Below the pieces are notes generated by a model. The model did no database searches and was not told where the DNA came from. It saw only the letters and a program-made list of their open reading frames with translations. The position numbers were made by a program, and so were the translations under genes. Source: Xylocopilactobacillus apis (lineage in GTDB: Bacteria > Bacillota > Bacilli > Lactobacillales > Lactobacillaceae). From it: a DNA stretch of 64,000 nt. Shown here piece after piece: positions 53,828 through 63,267 of this stretch (its first letter is position 1; every line of letters begins with the position of its first letter). The stretch is from assembly GCF_033095965.1 (NCBI RefSeq), contig NZ_AP026801.1, forward strand, positions 496,001 through 560,000, written 5' to 3'.

Positions 53828-56800
53828 ATGATTGTTAATAATCGATATCTGGAAAAGATATTTTTAAAATTAAAGAAAAATCGGCTAGTTCAGCTTGTAT
53901 TCCTCATAGGATTATTCACATCAATGACTTCTTTGAATGTTAATGCCGATGTTAATAATCCTGTTAATATGGCTGTCTTACCAAATTCTTCAGAAGATGT
54001 TTCGTCAAGTGAATCTAATCATGGTGATGTATACGCACCTTTTTATGGCCCAACATTTTTAAGCGTAAGTCCCTATGATGGGGCATCTGACGATCCTCGG
54101 ACGCAATATGATACTCCGAATCCAGATGATCCATTAAATATCAATAAATTTAGAGTAAAGACTCATTCAGAAACTGACGATCAAATTAAAAAGCGCCTGG
54201 TTGACGGTGATGTATATGATCAAATTCAAAGATATAAATCTGAGGGAGAGACCGCCTATGTTTCAACACCTGATGAACTTTTGAATGCTCTTTTGGGACG
54301 AAGGGGTGCTTATAAACCAGGTGATTCGCTTCCTTCGGATGCTAATCCACCAGAAGTGAATATCACTCATATTGTTTTAACTAAAGATATTGCTTTTACA
54401 TACGGTACAACGGTTAGAGGGTATCAAAGTTTCAATGATATGCGTGGATATACCGAAACCCATATTCCTAATCGTAATATTGTTGTTGACGGAATAGATT
54501 CTAGGGATCCGTTAAAAACGAAACACACATTAGATTTAAATGGTGCAATAGATCCATCACGAATTAGTATTTGCAGTAATAGATATACCTCAAAGTTTGT
54601 TATGAATAACATTAATTTACAAGGGACAGATTGGTATGGCCCCGTATCTGCTTATAATAATGGCGTTAGTAAAACAGTTATTTACCGTAACATAAAATAC
54701 CGCGGGGCTCAATTAGCGGCGTCTTATCAAACTGATATTGTATTCACTGGTTATAACGATGTTCGGACTACTATTTCGTATCAAAGTTTAGAACCAGTTA
54801 GCAGCAGCACAGATAGCGCAGGTAATCCAATTTATGATGATGCAAGACCTGGACAAATGCTTTATGCAGTCGGTCATGTGCCCAGTAATGTTTCACCTGG
54901 TTCTGGTAGACAGTACGAATGTCAACAAATTATGGAAAGTTATAATGTATCATTTGCGCTTAATACAAAATTTGATGGTTTTACACCTACTGCAGATTCC
55001 TTTGTATTAGGATATTATCTTAGTAACGGTAAGCCTTGTAATATTAATGTATGGGATCATGCTGAGGTTAACGTTACATCTACCAATCAAGGATCAGTGG
55101 CAGAATATGCAAATTATACAGCGACAATTCAATTATGGAGTGGTGAATTAGAGGTCCACCCACATGCAGTATTAAATATTAGCTCTTATGAATTTAATGA
55201 TCCCCCTACAAATGGAGATACAAATCCAAATAATATAAGGCCTAATCCTTCTTATACAAGAGATTTAATTAATTTAACTCCACAAGGTGGTTTTAATCCG
55301 AATGTAAAAGTCGATGATTATGCGACTATTAATGGAACTCAGAGTGGACCGATCGCTAGAAATAGTCTTGGTTATGGTGCAGTTAGTTTAGGAATAGGTG
55401 CTTCATTAGATGTTGGTAAATGGGCTAACTTTAATATTAAATCAACTAATGCTGGGGCAAGTACTCGACCAGTCTTATATATGAATAATAGCGCAAGAGT
55501 TAGTGTTGCTCAGCCAGGGACCTTTGATTTACAAGGAGATGGTGATTATACAGGAGCTCGTTCGCTGATTCAACTTGGGTCCAATGCGACTTTTGAGTTT
55601 AATCGCGCTCGAATGGTCAACATTCAATACAATGGAAGTCAACCCAATACTAACTTAATTTCAATGGCAGCAGGACAAATGCATGTTCAAAACATGGATG
55701 TTTATGCATGGAATACAGGTAACACTGCAGCAGTAGGAACGCACCCTGATCCTTATGATAATGTTGAAGGTAAGGATTATATGTGGCAGTCAATCTTCAA
55801 TTTTATTGCAAATTATAATAGTTCAGGGTTTGTTAATATTGATCCGGCAGCATCTTCTCTTTTCCCAAATGATATTGCTGATATGCGTGTTAACTATAAT
55901 ACCAATAGATTTCAGCGAGTCATGTTTCACTATATTCCGACAGTTTACTTTATGAACTTTACTTCAACACCAGTTGATGGACCTGCAACCGATGTGAATT
56001 CATATAAAGTCAGCGGGAAGGTTGTTACCGATAATATTAATGATCCTGAAGGGGATTATATTCCAATGCAGGGAGCTTATGTCAGATTAAGTGGACATGT
56101 TAAAAACACTGCAGCAGCAAGTGAAGTAGGTTCAGTTGATTTAGATCAGCCGTTTAACAATACAGTTGATCCTGATCCTAGATGGGCAGATATTTCGGCT
56201 GGTGGACTTGATATTACTTCGAAGTTTTCGGCAATTACAGCTGCAGACGGGACTTTTTCGGTAACCTTACCAGTAGATCCTACTACAGGAGTTCAAAAGA
56301 CATTTATGGCAAGTGATCCGAGTGATCCTGATAATACAAGACCAACTGAAAATGGGAGAATTCAAGCGTTTGCGTTTAACAGAGGTAACTACAACACTAC
56401 TAATACAGCTGTTTTAGATAAAGGCAAACCAAGAGCACAAGCTGCACCATTAAGATATTCAGTTGCGGACCAGCCAGCTCCAGATCCGAAGTACTTTGTC
56501 GATACTACTGTGGATCCTGCTACAGGACTTACTAAAATTAGTGATTTGTATTCAGATATTCATTCAAATGCTTTTACTAAACTAAGTGATTATACTTTTA
56601 CTTTTGATTCTCGAAACCTAGCAACAGATACAACTTTCTGGGGAACGCCAGGGAATAATAAGCCGGTGTACGTTAATGTAACTGATCCAAGCGGCAATAC
56701 AACAGTTGTTGAGGGAAGGGTTACTATCTCTAGTCTTCCGGTTTTCATTGAAGTTAATAAGCCAAGCGCAGTTGCAAAAATTCCTGATGGTTCTGGGTCT

Positions 56801-57496
56801 TGGAGTCCAGCACAGTGGCAAAATTGGGTAACAACCACTAATCCGAATGAAGCCAGGGCTCTTAGAATTAACACTGATGGATCAACCACTGATATCAGCA
56901 GTCAAATGACTAACAATGCGAGTGGTTTTGTTGAAGGAGTTAATAATATTCAATATACTGTTCCGACTGGGGCAGTTCCACCAAATCCTTCAACAGTCAC
57001 AGCTAACGGAACAATTGAGTTAAGAACTGACACTTTAAAATTGAATTTACCATTGGATTCTTCAAATAATCCAAAAGCAATCAATTTTGGACGGCACGGT
57101 TCTTATGAAACAGGATATTTGAGCTCTAATGATACAGCTGTTTATCCTTCGCAAATTATTGATGATCGCGTTGATAAATCTAGTAATTGGCATTTGGAAG
57201 TTAAAGCTGATAAATTTAAAGATCAGACGTCAGGAATAGTTAGTTCTGAGCTTCCGGTTAGTACAATGGATTTAGGACTGCTAGATAGTACAGCAAATTT
57301 GTTTTCTGATATTATAGATACTAGTTTAACGATAACTCAAGGCGTTAATAATAAAAGTTTTGATATCATGACTGGATCAGGATTAACGAATACAAATCAG
57401 GCCCTTAAGATTAGTCGTGGTTCAGCTGACAGTCATTTAAATGGACGTACTTACAAATCCAATTTGATTTGGACCTTGGTCGATGGGACACCGTAG
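53828..57496 (+). CDS. Giant WxL-domain surface protein 2
   Basis: About 1,220 residues with the same plan as the preceding protein. The start (TTG-ATG, six or nine bases after GGGAGA) is arranged identically. Signal peptide ending near VNAD, the DDPRTQYDTPNPDDPLNINK block, a long Asn/Gly-rich helical-repeat region with many segments shared (FVLGYYLSNGKPCNINV, TRDLINLTPQGGFNPN), Ig-like segments and a C-terminal WxL domain with NWHLEVK and the final LIWTLVDGTP. Differences are greatest in the spacer at about residues 155-165 and around residues 760-790. The two genes arose by duplication. Wall binding is via the WxL domain. Confidence 0.9.
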   Translation: MIVNNRYLEKIFLKLKKNRLVQLVFLIGLFTSMTSLNVNADVNNPVNMAVLPNSSEDVSSSESNHGDVYAPFYGPTFLSVSPYDGASDDPRTQYDTPNPDDPLNINKFRVKTHSETDDQIKKRLVDGDVYDQIQRYKSEGETAYVSTPDELLNALLGRRGAYKPGDSLPSDANPPEVNITHIVLTKDIAFTYGTTVRGYQSFNDMRGYTETHIPNRNIVVDGIDSRDPLKTKHTLDLNGAIDPSRISICSNRYTSKFVMNNINLQGTDWYGPVSAYNNGVSKTVIYRNIKYRGAQLAASYQTDIVFTGYNDVRTTISYQSLEPVSSSTDSAGNPIYDDARPGQMLYAVGHVPSNVSPGSGRQYECQQIMESYNVSFALNTKFDGFTPTADSFVLGYYLSNGKPCNINVWDHAEVNVTSTNQGSVAEYANYTATIQLWSGELEVHPHAVLNISSYEFNDPPTNGDTNPNNIRPNPSYTRDLINLTPQGGFNPNVKVDDYATINGTQSGPIARNSLGYGAVSLGIGASLDVGKWANFNIKSTNAGASTRPVLYMNNSARVSVAQPGTFDLQGDGDYTGARSLIQLGSNATFEFNRARMVNIQYNGSQPNTNLISMAAGQMHVQNMDVYAWNTGNTAAVGTHPDPYDNVEGKDYMWQSIFNFIANYNSSGFVNIDPAASSLFPNDIADMRVNYNTNRFQRVMFHYIPTVYFMNFTSTPVDGPATDVNSYKVSGKVVTDNINDPEGDYIPMQGAYVRLSGHVKNTAAASEVGSVDLDQPFNNTVDPDPRWADISAGGLDITSKFSAITAADGTFSVTLPVDPTTGVQKTFMASDPSDPDNTRPTENGRIQAFAFNRGNYNTTNTAVLDKGKPRAQAAPLRYSVADQPAPDPKYFVDTTVDPATGLTKISDLYSDIHSNAFTKLSDYTFTFDSRNLATDTTFWGTPGNNKPVYVNVTDPSGNTTVVEGRVTISSLPVFIEVNKPSAVAKIPDGSGSWSPAQWQNWVTTTNPNEARALRINTDGSTTDISSQMTNNASGFVEGVNNIQYTVPTGAVPPNPSTVTANGTIELRTDTLKLNLPLDSSNNPKAINFGRHGSYETGYLSSNDTAVYPSQIIDDRVDKSSNWHLEVKADKFKDQTSGIVSSELPVSTMDLGLLDSTANLFSDIIDTSLTITQGVNNKSFDIMTGSGLTNTNQALKISRGSADSHLNGRTYKSNLIWTLVDGTP

Positions 57497-57520
57497 ATGT
57501 TTGCATCATTATTTTAAAGG

Positions 57521-57557
57521 AAAAGCTAGATTTTAATAACCTAGCTTTTTTCTTTTT
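57521..57557 (+). terminator. Terminator after WxL gene 2
   Basis: AAAAGCTAG (57521-57529) pairs with CTAGCTTTTTT (57541-57551), followed by more T residues, 25 bases after the stop. Confidence 0.88.
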
Positions 57558-57620
57558 TGTAAATTTGTTGATCATAATCATGATAAGATATAAATGAAAA
57601 ATAATTAGAGGATTTAACAA

Positions 57621-58580
57621 ATGACAAGAATTATTTTAGATTGCGATCCAGGTCATGATGATGCATTAGCATTGATGCTGGCAATCACGAATCCGAAAAT
57701 CGAACTGGCAGCAGTAACAACCTCTGCAGGTAATCAAACACCGGAGAAGACTTTAAACAATGCGCTAAGATTGTTAAGTTTGATGGGCCAAACGAAAATT
57801 CCAGTCGCTGGCGGTAATCGGACTCCATTAGTTAGGACTTTAAAAACTGCTGGTGAGGTTCATGGAGAAACCGGATTGGATGGAGCAGACTTACCAGATC
57901 CAAGTATTGAGCCAGAGAAGATTACGGCGATTGAATTGATTGCAAATGTTATTAGAGAATCAAAAGAAGAAATTACTTTGGTAGTGACGGGACCAATGAC
58001 AAATACAGCACTTTTTCTCAGGGTTTATCCTGATTTAGCCAATCACATAGAACGAATTGTTTTTATGGGCGGAGCGATGGGATTGGGAAATTGGGCCCCT
58101 TCTGTTGAATTTAATATTTATGTTGATCCAGATGCTGCAAAAATCGTTTTGAACTCAGGGATTCCTTTAACAATGGTGCCATTAAACGTAACACATCGTG
58201 CAGTGATTAAAAAATCTGAGTTGGAATCAATAAAAGAAATTGATAATCCTGTTGCACAGGCATTTTATGGGCTATTAAAGTTTTATGAGAGATACTATGA
58301 CGCTCCTAAATGGAACTTTGAAGGATTACCGCTTCATGATCCATGTACGATTGCTTGGTTAATTAATCCTTATTTATTTAATAGCAAATTAATGAACGTA
58401 GACGTCGAAACCAAAGGAGATCTGACCACAGGTGAAACGGTCTGTGATTATTATGATTTAACTGGTAAGCCAAAAAATACAGAAGTTTTATTAGATCTTA
58501 AACGCTCAGAGTTTATTGATTTAATAATTTCATCGTTAAAAACTTTTTCAAAAGGAGATATAAATGAAAAAAAATCTTAA
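57621..58580 (+). CDS. rihA: Ribonucleoside hydrolase, RihA/IunH-type
   Basis: A 319-residue nucleoside hydrolase with the full N-terminal metal motif LDCDPGHDDALALMLA, unlike the two variant copies at 40-42 kb. Other landmarks: VHGETGLDGADLP, VTGPMTNTALFLRVYP, VFMGGAMGLGNWAP, FNIYVDPDAAKIV and the catalytic-region His in LPLHDPCTIAWLI. It releases base from pyrimidine or purine nucleosides. A GAGGATT site is before the ATG. The end overlaps the next gene by 17 bases, so they form an operon. Confidence 0.93.
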   Translation: MTRIILDCDPGHDDALALMLAITNPKIELAAVTTSAGNQTPEKTLNNALRLLSLMGQTKIPVAGGNRTPLVRTLKTAGEVHGETGLDGADLPDPSIEPEKITAIELIANVIRESKEEITLVVTGPMTNTALFLRVYPDLANHIERIVFMGGAMGLGNWAPSVEFNIYVDPDAAKIVLNSGIPLTMVPLNVTHRAVIKKSELESIKEIDNPVAQAFYGLLKFYERYYDAPKWNFEGLPLHDPCTIAWLINPYLFNSKLMNVDVETKGDLTTGETVCDYYDLTGKPKNTEVLLDLKRSEFIDLIISSLKTFSKGDINEKKS

Positions 58581-58863
58581 GATTCCAATTGAATTTATTC
58601 ATCAAACTAATGAAGGACGGACGGTAGTCACATACTCGAAAGAAAGTAAAGTTTTTTCCATTTTTATTCCGGTTACTGATATTATTGATTGGAGTAAGAC
58701 CGATTATCGTGAAATTAATTTTGATTCCAACCAAGATTATGAAGTTATTATTGCTGATCCTTCTCCGGCAGTGAAGCCAATGGGGGGAACAATTAAGGGA
58801 GATGTATTAGAAACAGATCTTAATCGTTTAGTTCAGTATGGTTCTAACAAAGGAATATCCTAA
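58564..58863 (+). CDS. Small conserved-looking hypothetical protein after rihA
   Basis: A 99-residue soluble protein; AAAGGAGA within the rihA end is well placed before its ATG. It is mixed strand/helix with no membrane segment: VVTYSKESKVFSIFIPVTDI, then DWSKTDYREINFDSNQDYE and the C-terminal TDLNRLVQYGSNKG. No family is recognised. The 17-base overlap with rihA and a following terminator show it is the second gene of that operon, so a role in nucleoside use or its control is possible but unproven. Confidence 0.7.
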   Translation: MKKNLKIPIEFIHQTNEGRTVVTYSKESKVFSIFIPVTDIIDWSKTDYREINFDSNQDYEVIIADPSPAVKPMGGTIKGDVLETDLNRLVQYGSNKGIS

Positions 58864-58892
58864 AAAATGTCATCAATTTGATGGCATTTTTA
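58862..58892. terminator. Bidirectional terminator after the rihA operon
   Basis: ATGTCATCAA and TTGATGGCAT arms with flanking A and T runs, at the stop codon of the small gene and at the end of the convergent membrane-protein gene. Confidence 0.8.
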
Positions 58893-59081
58893 TTTGAATA
58901 AATTTTTAATATATGGCAGCATTCCTGTAACAAACGGTAGAAGTGAACAGATAAATACTAGAGTTAAACAAAATTTTTGAATTTTCGTCATTTTCTTAAA
59001 GTGTCCGATAAAGCTGCCGGTTAATAAAATTGCGCTAAAAAAAACAAAAAAACCTTCTAAAACATAAATTGAATGATTCAA
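58890..59081 (-). CDS. Small two-helix membrane protein
   Basis: Sixty-three residues starting TTG after AAAGGA. Two hydrophobic segments (about residues 6-26 and 34-56) are linked by a basic loop (GHFKKMTKIQKF), so the loop is probably inside. No family is recognised. It is a stand-alone gene between the rihA operon and galT. A shadow frame cannot be excluded, but the site, composition and terminator placement favour a real gene. Confidence 0.5.
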   Translation of the reverse strand: MNHSIYVLEGFFVFFSAILLTGSFIGHFKKMTKIQKFCLTLVFICSLLPFVTGMLPYIKNLFK

Positions 59082-59168
59082 CTTGAAAATTCCTTTAAAT
59101 ATAATATATCTATTGTCGCACTTTGAGCCTAAAAAATCTCGTTGAAATAGCTTTCAAAAATAGTTTTT

Positions 59169-60635
59169 CTAACATATTTTTTTACAAAAATTCATAAAAG
59201 CCACTTTTCCTTTATCGTCACGCTTGAAGACTCCTGCATCTTCTAGAACACGAGAAAATACATCACCAACAGCTTGGTTAAGTTGAGCTTCGATATTGTC
59301 TTTATTCCAAACTTGTTTTGATTTTAATTCTTCTGCCCAAGGACGATGGGACTCTTTTATTTCATTATCTTGATTAAGTAAAAACTTTTTAACTTCAGAT
59401 AATTCAGTTTGCAGACGACCGGGTAAAATTGCAAGTCCCATAACTTCTATTAAACCGATATTTTCTTTTTTAATGTGCTGAACATCTTGATGAGGATGAA
59501 AAATGCCGTCAGGATATTTTTCACTAGTTTGATTATCTCTTAAGACGATTTCCAGCGTATATTCATCGCCGTTACGATGAGCAATCGGAGTGACAGTATG
59601 TTTCCTCTCACCATTTACGTATGCACGAATTCCGACTGATTCATCGCTGTATTCCTGCCATTTTTCACGAATCATTTCAGCAGCGTCAATTAAATCCTTT
59701 TTATTATTAGAACTGATCCTAATTACGCTCATGGGCCACTTTACAATTCCTGCCTTCAAGTTAGGAAAACTCTTTAATTTTAAATCATGTTCAATTGGCG
59801 CTTTAAACATTGGAAAATTGTGTCTCCCACCTTGATAGTGCTCGTGTGAGAGCATCGAGCCTCCTACTAAAGGAATATCAGCATTCGAGCCGACAAAATA
59901 ATCTTTAAAAGTGGAGATTATTGTTAAGAGATTGACAAAAGTTTGACGAGTTATTTCCATTGGTTCGTGGATCTGATCTAGGAAAATTGCGTGTTCTGAA
60001 AAATAAGAGTAGGGGGAGTACTGAAATCCCCAAGTTTGACCACCTAGATTAAAACGAACTATTCGATGATTACTCCGAGCAGGATAATCAATTCTACCTA
60101 AATAACCTTCATTTTCCATGCAAAGCTGGCAAAGTGGATACTGGTCATTTTGAGGAGTGTTAAAGGCGGCAGCAATTGCGCGGGGATCTTTTTCCGGTTT
60201 GGAAAGATTGATTGTGATTTCCAGATCACCATATTCTGATTTTGTCGTAAATTTAAGATTTTTGCTGATAGCTCTAGTTTGAATATAATTATTTGCTTTA
60301 CTCAAATTATAAAACCAGTCGGTTGCTTCTCTAGAGTTAATTAAATGCTTATCCCAAAAGATTGAATTAATGGTACTTGGTAAAGGAGTTGCAAAATTCA
60401 TAAGCTGAGCTTCAAGTATTTGTTTTGAAGCAGGAGCATCTTCAATTTTTCCGTTTTGAATTGCTGCTGTAACTAATACGTCAAGGTTATCAAACGGATC
60501 AGTTTTACTGTCCATTTTTCTAGCCTCATCACCAATTAGAGCTAGAATTTGATTTTCAATATAAATTTGATCGAGATCACTTAGATCAGGATTTAGATGA
60601 ATGCAGTAAGATGCATGACTTGTAACTGCGCTCAT
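59169..60635 (-). CDS. galT: UDP-glucose--hexose-1-phosphate uridylyltransferase (class II GalT)
   Basis: Leloir pathway enzyme that exchanges galactose 1-phosphate with UDP-glucose. The 488-residue length and sequence are of the Firmicutes class II type, with SMLSHEHYQGGRHNFPMFKA containing the active-site HEH motif and FHPHQDVQHIKKENIGLIEV near the C-terminus. A Cys pair is in CQLCMENEGYLGRID. It follows galK with an ATGA overlap. No galE or galM is seen in the window, so the epimerase must be elsewhere. Confidence 0.95.
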   Translation of the reverse strand: MSAVTSHASYCIHLNPDLSDLDQIYIENQILALIGDEARKMDSKTDPFDNLDVLVTAAIQNGKIEDAPASKQILEAQLMNFATPLPSTINSIFWDKHLINSREATDWFYNLSKANNYIQTRAISKNLKFTTKSEYGDLEITINLSKPEKDPRAIAAAFNTPQNDQYPLCQLCMENEGYLGRIDYPARSNHRIVRFNLGGQTWGFQYSPYSYFSEHAIFLDQIHEPMEITRQTFVNLLTIISTFKDYFVGSNADIPLVGGSMLSHEHYQGGRHNFPMFKAPIEHDLKLKSFPNLKAGIVKWPMSVIRISSNNKKDLIDAAEMIREKWQEYSDESVGIRAYVNGERKHTVTPIAHRNGDEYTLEIVLRDNQTSEKYPDGIFHPHQDVQHIKKENIGLIEVMGLAILPGRLQTELSEVKKFLLNQDNEIKESHRPWAEELKSKQVWNKDNIEAQLNQAVGDVFSRVLEDAGVFKRDDKGKVAFMNFCKKIC

Positions 60636-61819
60636 TTGTTTTCCTCTGCTTGAATTTCTCTTGGGCCATCAGAAATTTTAGCTAAATAAAATTCAGCTGG
60701 ATGACCAATTTCATCGGTATAAGCGGTCTGAACTTGTTTTTTAAATTCATCAACATGATCTTGGTTAACAATAGCAATTGCACAACCACCAAAACCAGCA
60801 CCAGTCATGCGGGAACCAAAAACCCCTTCTTGCTTAAGAGCGGTTTTAACCAAGGTATCTAACTCTTTTCCCGTTACTTCATAGTCATAAGCAAGAGAAA
60901 CTCCAGAAGCCGAAATTAAACGGCCAAATTCTGCTAATTGGTGAGATTTCAAAGCCTCAGCTGCTTTTAATGTCCGCTGATTTTCTGAAACTGCATGACG
61001 AGCTCTTTTAATTAAAATAGGATCATATATTAGATAAGAGTACTCGTCAAACTGTTCGTTTGTTAAATCACCTAATGATTTAATTGACAGTTTTGTTTGT
61101 AAAAGCTTTAAAGCGTCTTCGCATTCCTTACGGCGTTCGTTGTACTTTGATTCAACTAAAGCGCGGGGTTTACAAGTATTCATAATGACAATCAAATTAT
61201 CACCAAGGTCAATCGGTAAATACTCATATTTCATGGTGTTGGTATCAAGTAAAGTTGCTTGATTCTTTTTGCCCATTCCGATGGCAAATTGATCCATAAT
61301 GCCAGTGTTAAGGCCCAAATAATTGTTTTCAACCCTTTGACCCGCTTTAACTAGCTCTAACATATCAATTGACAGATGATAACAAGTGCTTAAAATTGTG
61401 CCGCAAAGTAGTTCAAGTGCTGCGGAACTAGAAAGGCCGGATGAATTAGGAAGATCTCCATCAATGTAGATATTAAGACCGCCGTTAATTTTTAATCCTG
61501 CTTTAATTAATTCTTGAGCCATTCCAGTAAAATAATCAGTCCACTGGTTTTGCTTCGGGGAAGTGAGCTGGTTAGAACTAATATCATTAATTTCATCATT
61601 GAAGTTAGCAGAAAAAAGATGAAATTCATTATCACTGCTTTTTCCAACGGCTGCGTAAATTCCTAAAGTAATTGCACAGGGGAAAACATGTCCACCATTG
61701 TAGTCAGTATGTTCACCAATTAAATTGATTCGACCCGGTGAAAAAAATAAATGTTCGGGCTTTTGGTTGAATTTATCTTCAAAACCTTTTCTTGTATCTG
61801 CAATAATTTTTGATGCCAT
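60632..61819 (-). CDS. galK: Galactokinase
   Basis: Phosphorylates galactose to galactose 1-phosphate. At 395 residues it has the usual length. Motifs: FFSPGRINLIGEHTDYNGGHVFP (galactokinase signature), LPNSSGLSSSAALELL (ATP-binding), and GSRMTGAGFGGCAIAIV near the end. AAAAGGA lies upstream of the ATG. It is cotranslated with galT. A transporter for free galactose is not adjacent; the APC permease upstream is an amino-acid type. Confidence 0.96.
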   Translation of the reverse strand: MASKIIADTRKGFEDKFNQKPEHLFFSPGRINLIGEHTDYNGGHVFPCAITLGIYAAVGKSSDNEFHLFSANFNDEINDISSNQLTSPKQNQWTDYFTGMAQELIKAGLKINGGLNIYIDGDLPNSSGLSSSAALELLCGTILSTCYHLSIDMLELVKAGQRVENNYLGLNTGIMDQFAIGMGKKNQATLLDTNTMKYEYLPIDLGDNLIVIMNTCKPRALVESKYNERRKECEDALKLLQTKLSIKSLGDLTNEQFDEYSYLIYDPILIKRARHAVSENQRTLKAAEALKSHQLAEFGRLISASGVSLAYDYEVTGKELDTLVKTALKQEGVFGSRMTGAGFGGCAIAIVNQDHVDEFKKQVQTAYTDEIGHPAEFYLAKISDGPREIQAEENK

Positions 61820-61893
61820 GTTCTGACCGTCCTTTTTTAATAGTTACCTCCCTTTATTTTACCTATTTAATCGTTAAAGTTAAGTAAAAAAGT

Positions 61894-63267
61894 TTACGCT
61901 TTCATCTTTTTAGAATGGGAAAAGAAAAATAATCCCAACGGCAAGATTATATAACCAATGATCATGGCAGCTATTGCATAAATATTGGGAGTAATTTGTC
62001 CATTAGCAGATTTAATAGTGAACTGGCCCACCCAATCAAATTTAATTAAGAGAAATATTGTTAGAATAAGTCCGATTAATGGGAAAATTACATCGGTAAT
62101 AAAGTTCTTTTTGACATTAGGTAAGATTTGTTTTTTGTTCTTTCCATAGTAAAAGAGAACCACACTAACTGGAACAATTAAAAATTGAATAAAGCGAGAA
62201 ATTGAACTTAAAACAATGATATTGGTCATATTATAGTTGAAAGTCATTGGTAAAATAATTGCAATTAAAAAAGTAGTAACGAAAGCTCGTAACGGGAAGT
62301 TTCTTGCTGTTCGCTGATTGAACCAAGCGGGGATCTGTTTTTCTTGAGCGATTGATTCTAAGACTCTCGGAGTACTAAAAGACGCTGCGACGTTGATCCC
62401 AAACATTGAAACTAAGGCGCCGTAAAGAATAATGTTTTTAACAATTTTATTTTTGAAAATTGCAACTAAAGCGACAACTTCTTTAGTTTTTACTAATGCT
62501 TGAGGATTAATCATCATTGAAACACTAATGACTCCAATATAAATAACGGCGATTAAGATGATGGCTATTGGAATCGCACGTGGTAAATTTTTCTCAGGAG
62601 ATTTCATATCTGCTGATCCGCTGGCGGCACTTTCAAAACCAGTAAAAGCATAAAAAGCAGCAATTGTTGCCATTACCATGACGGAAAGGTTTAATGATTT
62701 CCCGTTTGCCGCGGTCAATGAATTGATTTCATTAAAGTGATTAACCCCCGTTTTTAAAATGATGACAATTCCCGCAGCAATAGTCGTAATTAGAGCTAAT
62801 AATTTACCAACAGTTGAAATGTTATTGATTAATTCAAATAATTTAGGACCAAAAAGATTGATCACTAGTAGGATTAACATTAAAACAATGAATCCGATTG
62901 TAATCAACAAAAAGCTATTGTTGTCACCGCCGAAGATAGAGATCACAGTTTTGATAACAGCAGTCGCCATCACTCCCCAGGCAATACTTGCAGCAATGAA
63001 ACGAGTAATTCCGATGTAAAATCCGACGTTATCACCAAAAGCTGCTTTGGCATAGGCATAGGCAGCCCCTCCGCTAGAAACATACTTGGCTGCCGCTGCA
63101 AATGAAATTGCAAGAACAGCTGCGAAGACAGCTGCCATTAAATAGACGACGGGAGCCCATTTTCCAGCCATTGTTACAACTGATCCGGGAGAAAGAAAAA
63201 TTCCTGATCCAATGATTGAATTGATGGTTAGTAAAACGATCGACCAAAATCCTAGTTTCTTTTTCAT
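61894..63267 (-). CDS. APC family amino acid permease
   Basis: A 457-residue permease with twelve membrane segments. The consensus amphipathic region IIGSGIFLSPGSVV in the first helix and the FYAFTGFESAASGSADMKSPEKNLPRAIPIAI stretch (quoted in part: GFESAASGSADMKSPEKN) are APC superfamily landmarks. The start overlaps the stop of the upstream gamma-glutamyl hydrolase gene as TAATG, so they are translationally coupled. This suggests uptake or exchange of an amino acid, amine or gamma-glutamyl compound processed by that enzyme. The substrate is not established. Confidence 0.92.
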   Translation of the reverse strand: MKKKLGFWSIVLLTINSIIGSGIFLSPGSVVTMAGKWAPVVYLMAAVFAAVLAISFAAAAKYVSSGGAAYAYAKAAFGDNVGFYIGITRFIAASIAWGVMATAVIKTVISIFGGDNNSFLLITIGFIVLMLILLVINLFGPKLFELINNISTVGKLLALITTIAAGIVIILKTGVNHFNEINSLTAANGKSLNLSVMVMATIAAFYAFTGFESAASGSADMKSPEKNLPRAIPIAIILIAVIYIGVISVSMMINPQALVKTKEVVALVAIFKNKIVKNIILYGALVSMFGINVAASFSTPRVLESIAQEKQIPAWFNQRTARNFPLRAFVTTFLIAIILPMTFNYNMTNIIVLSSISRFIQFLIVPVSVVLFYYGKNKKQILPNVKKNFITDVIFPLIGLILTIFLLIKFDWVGQFTIKSANGQITPNIYAIAAMIIGYIILPLGLFFFSHSKKMKA

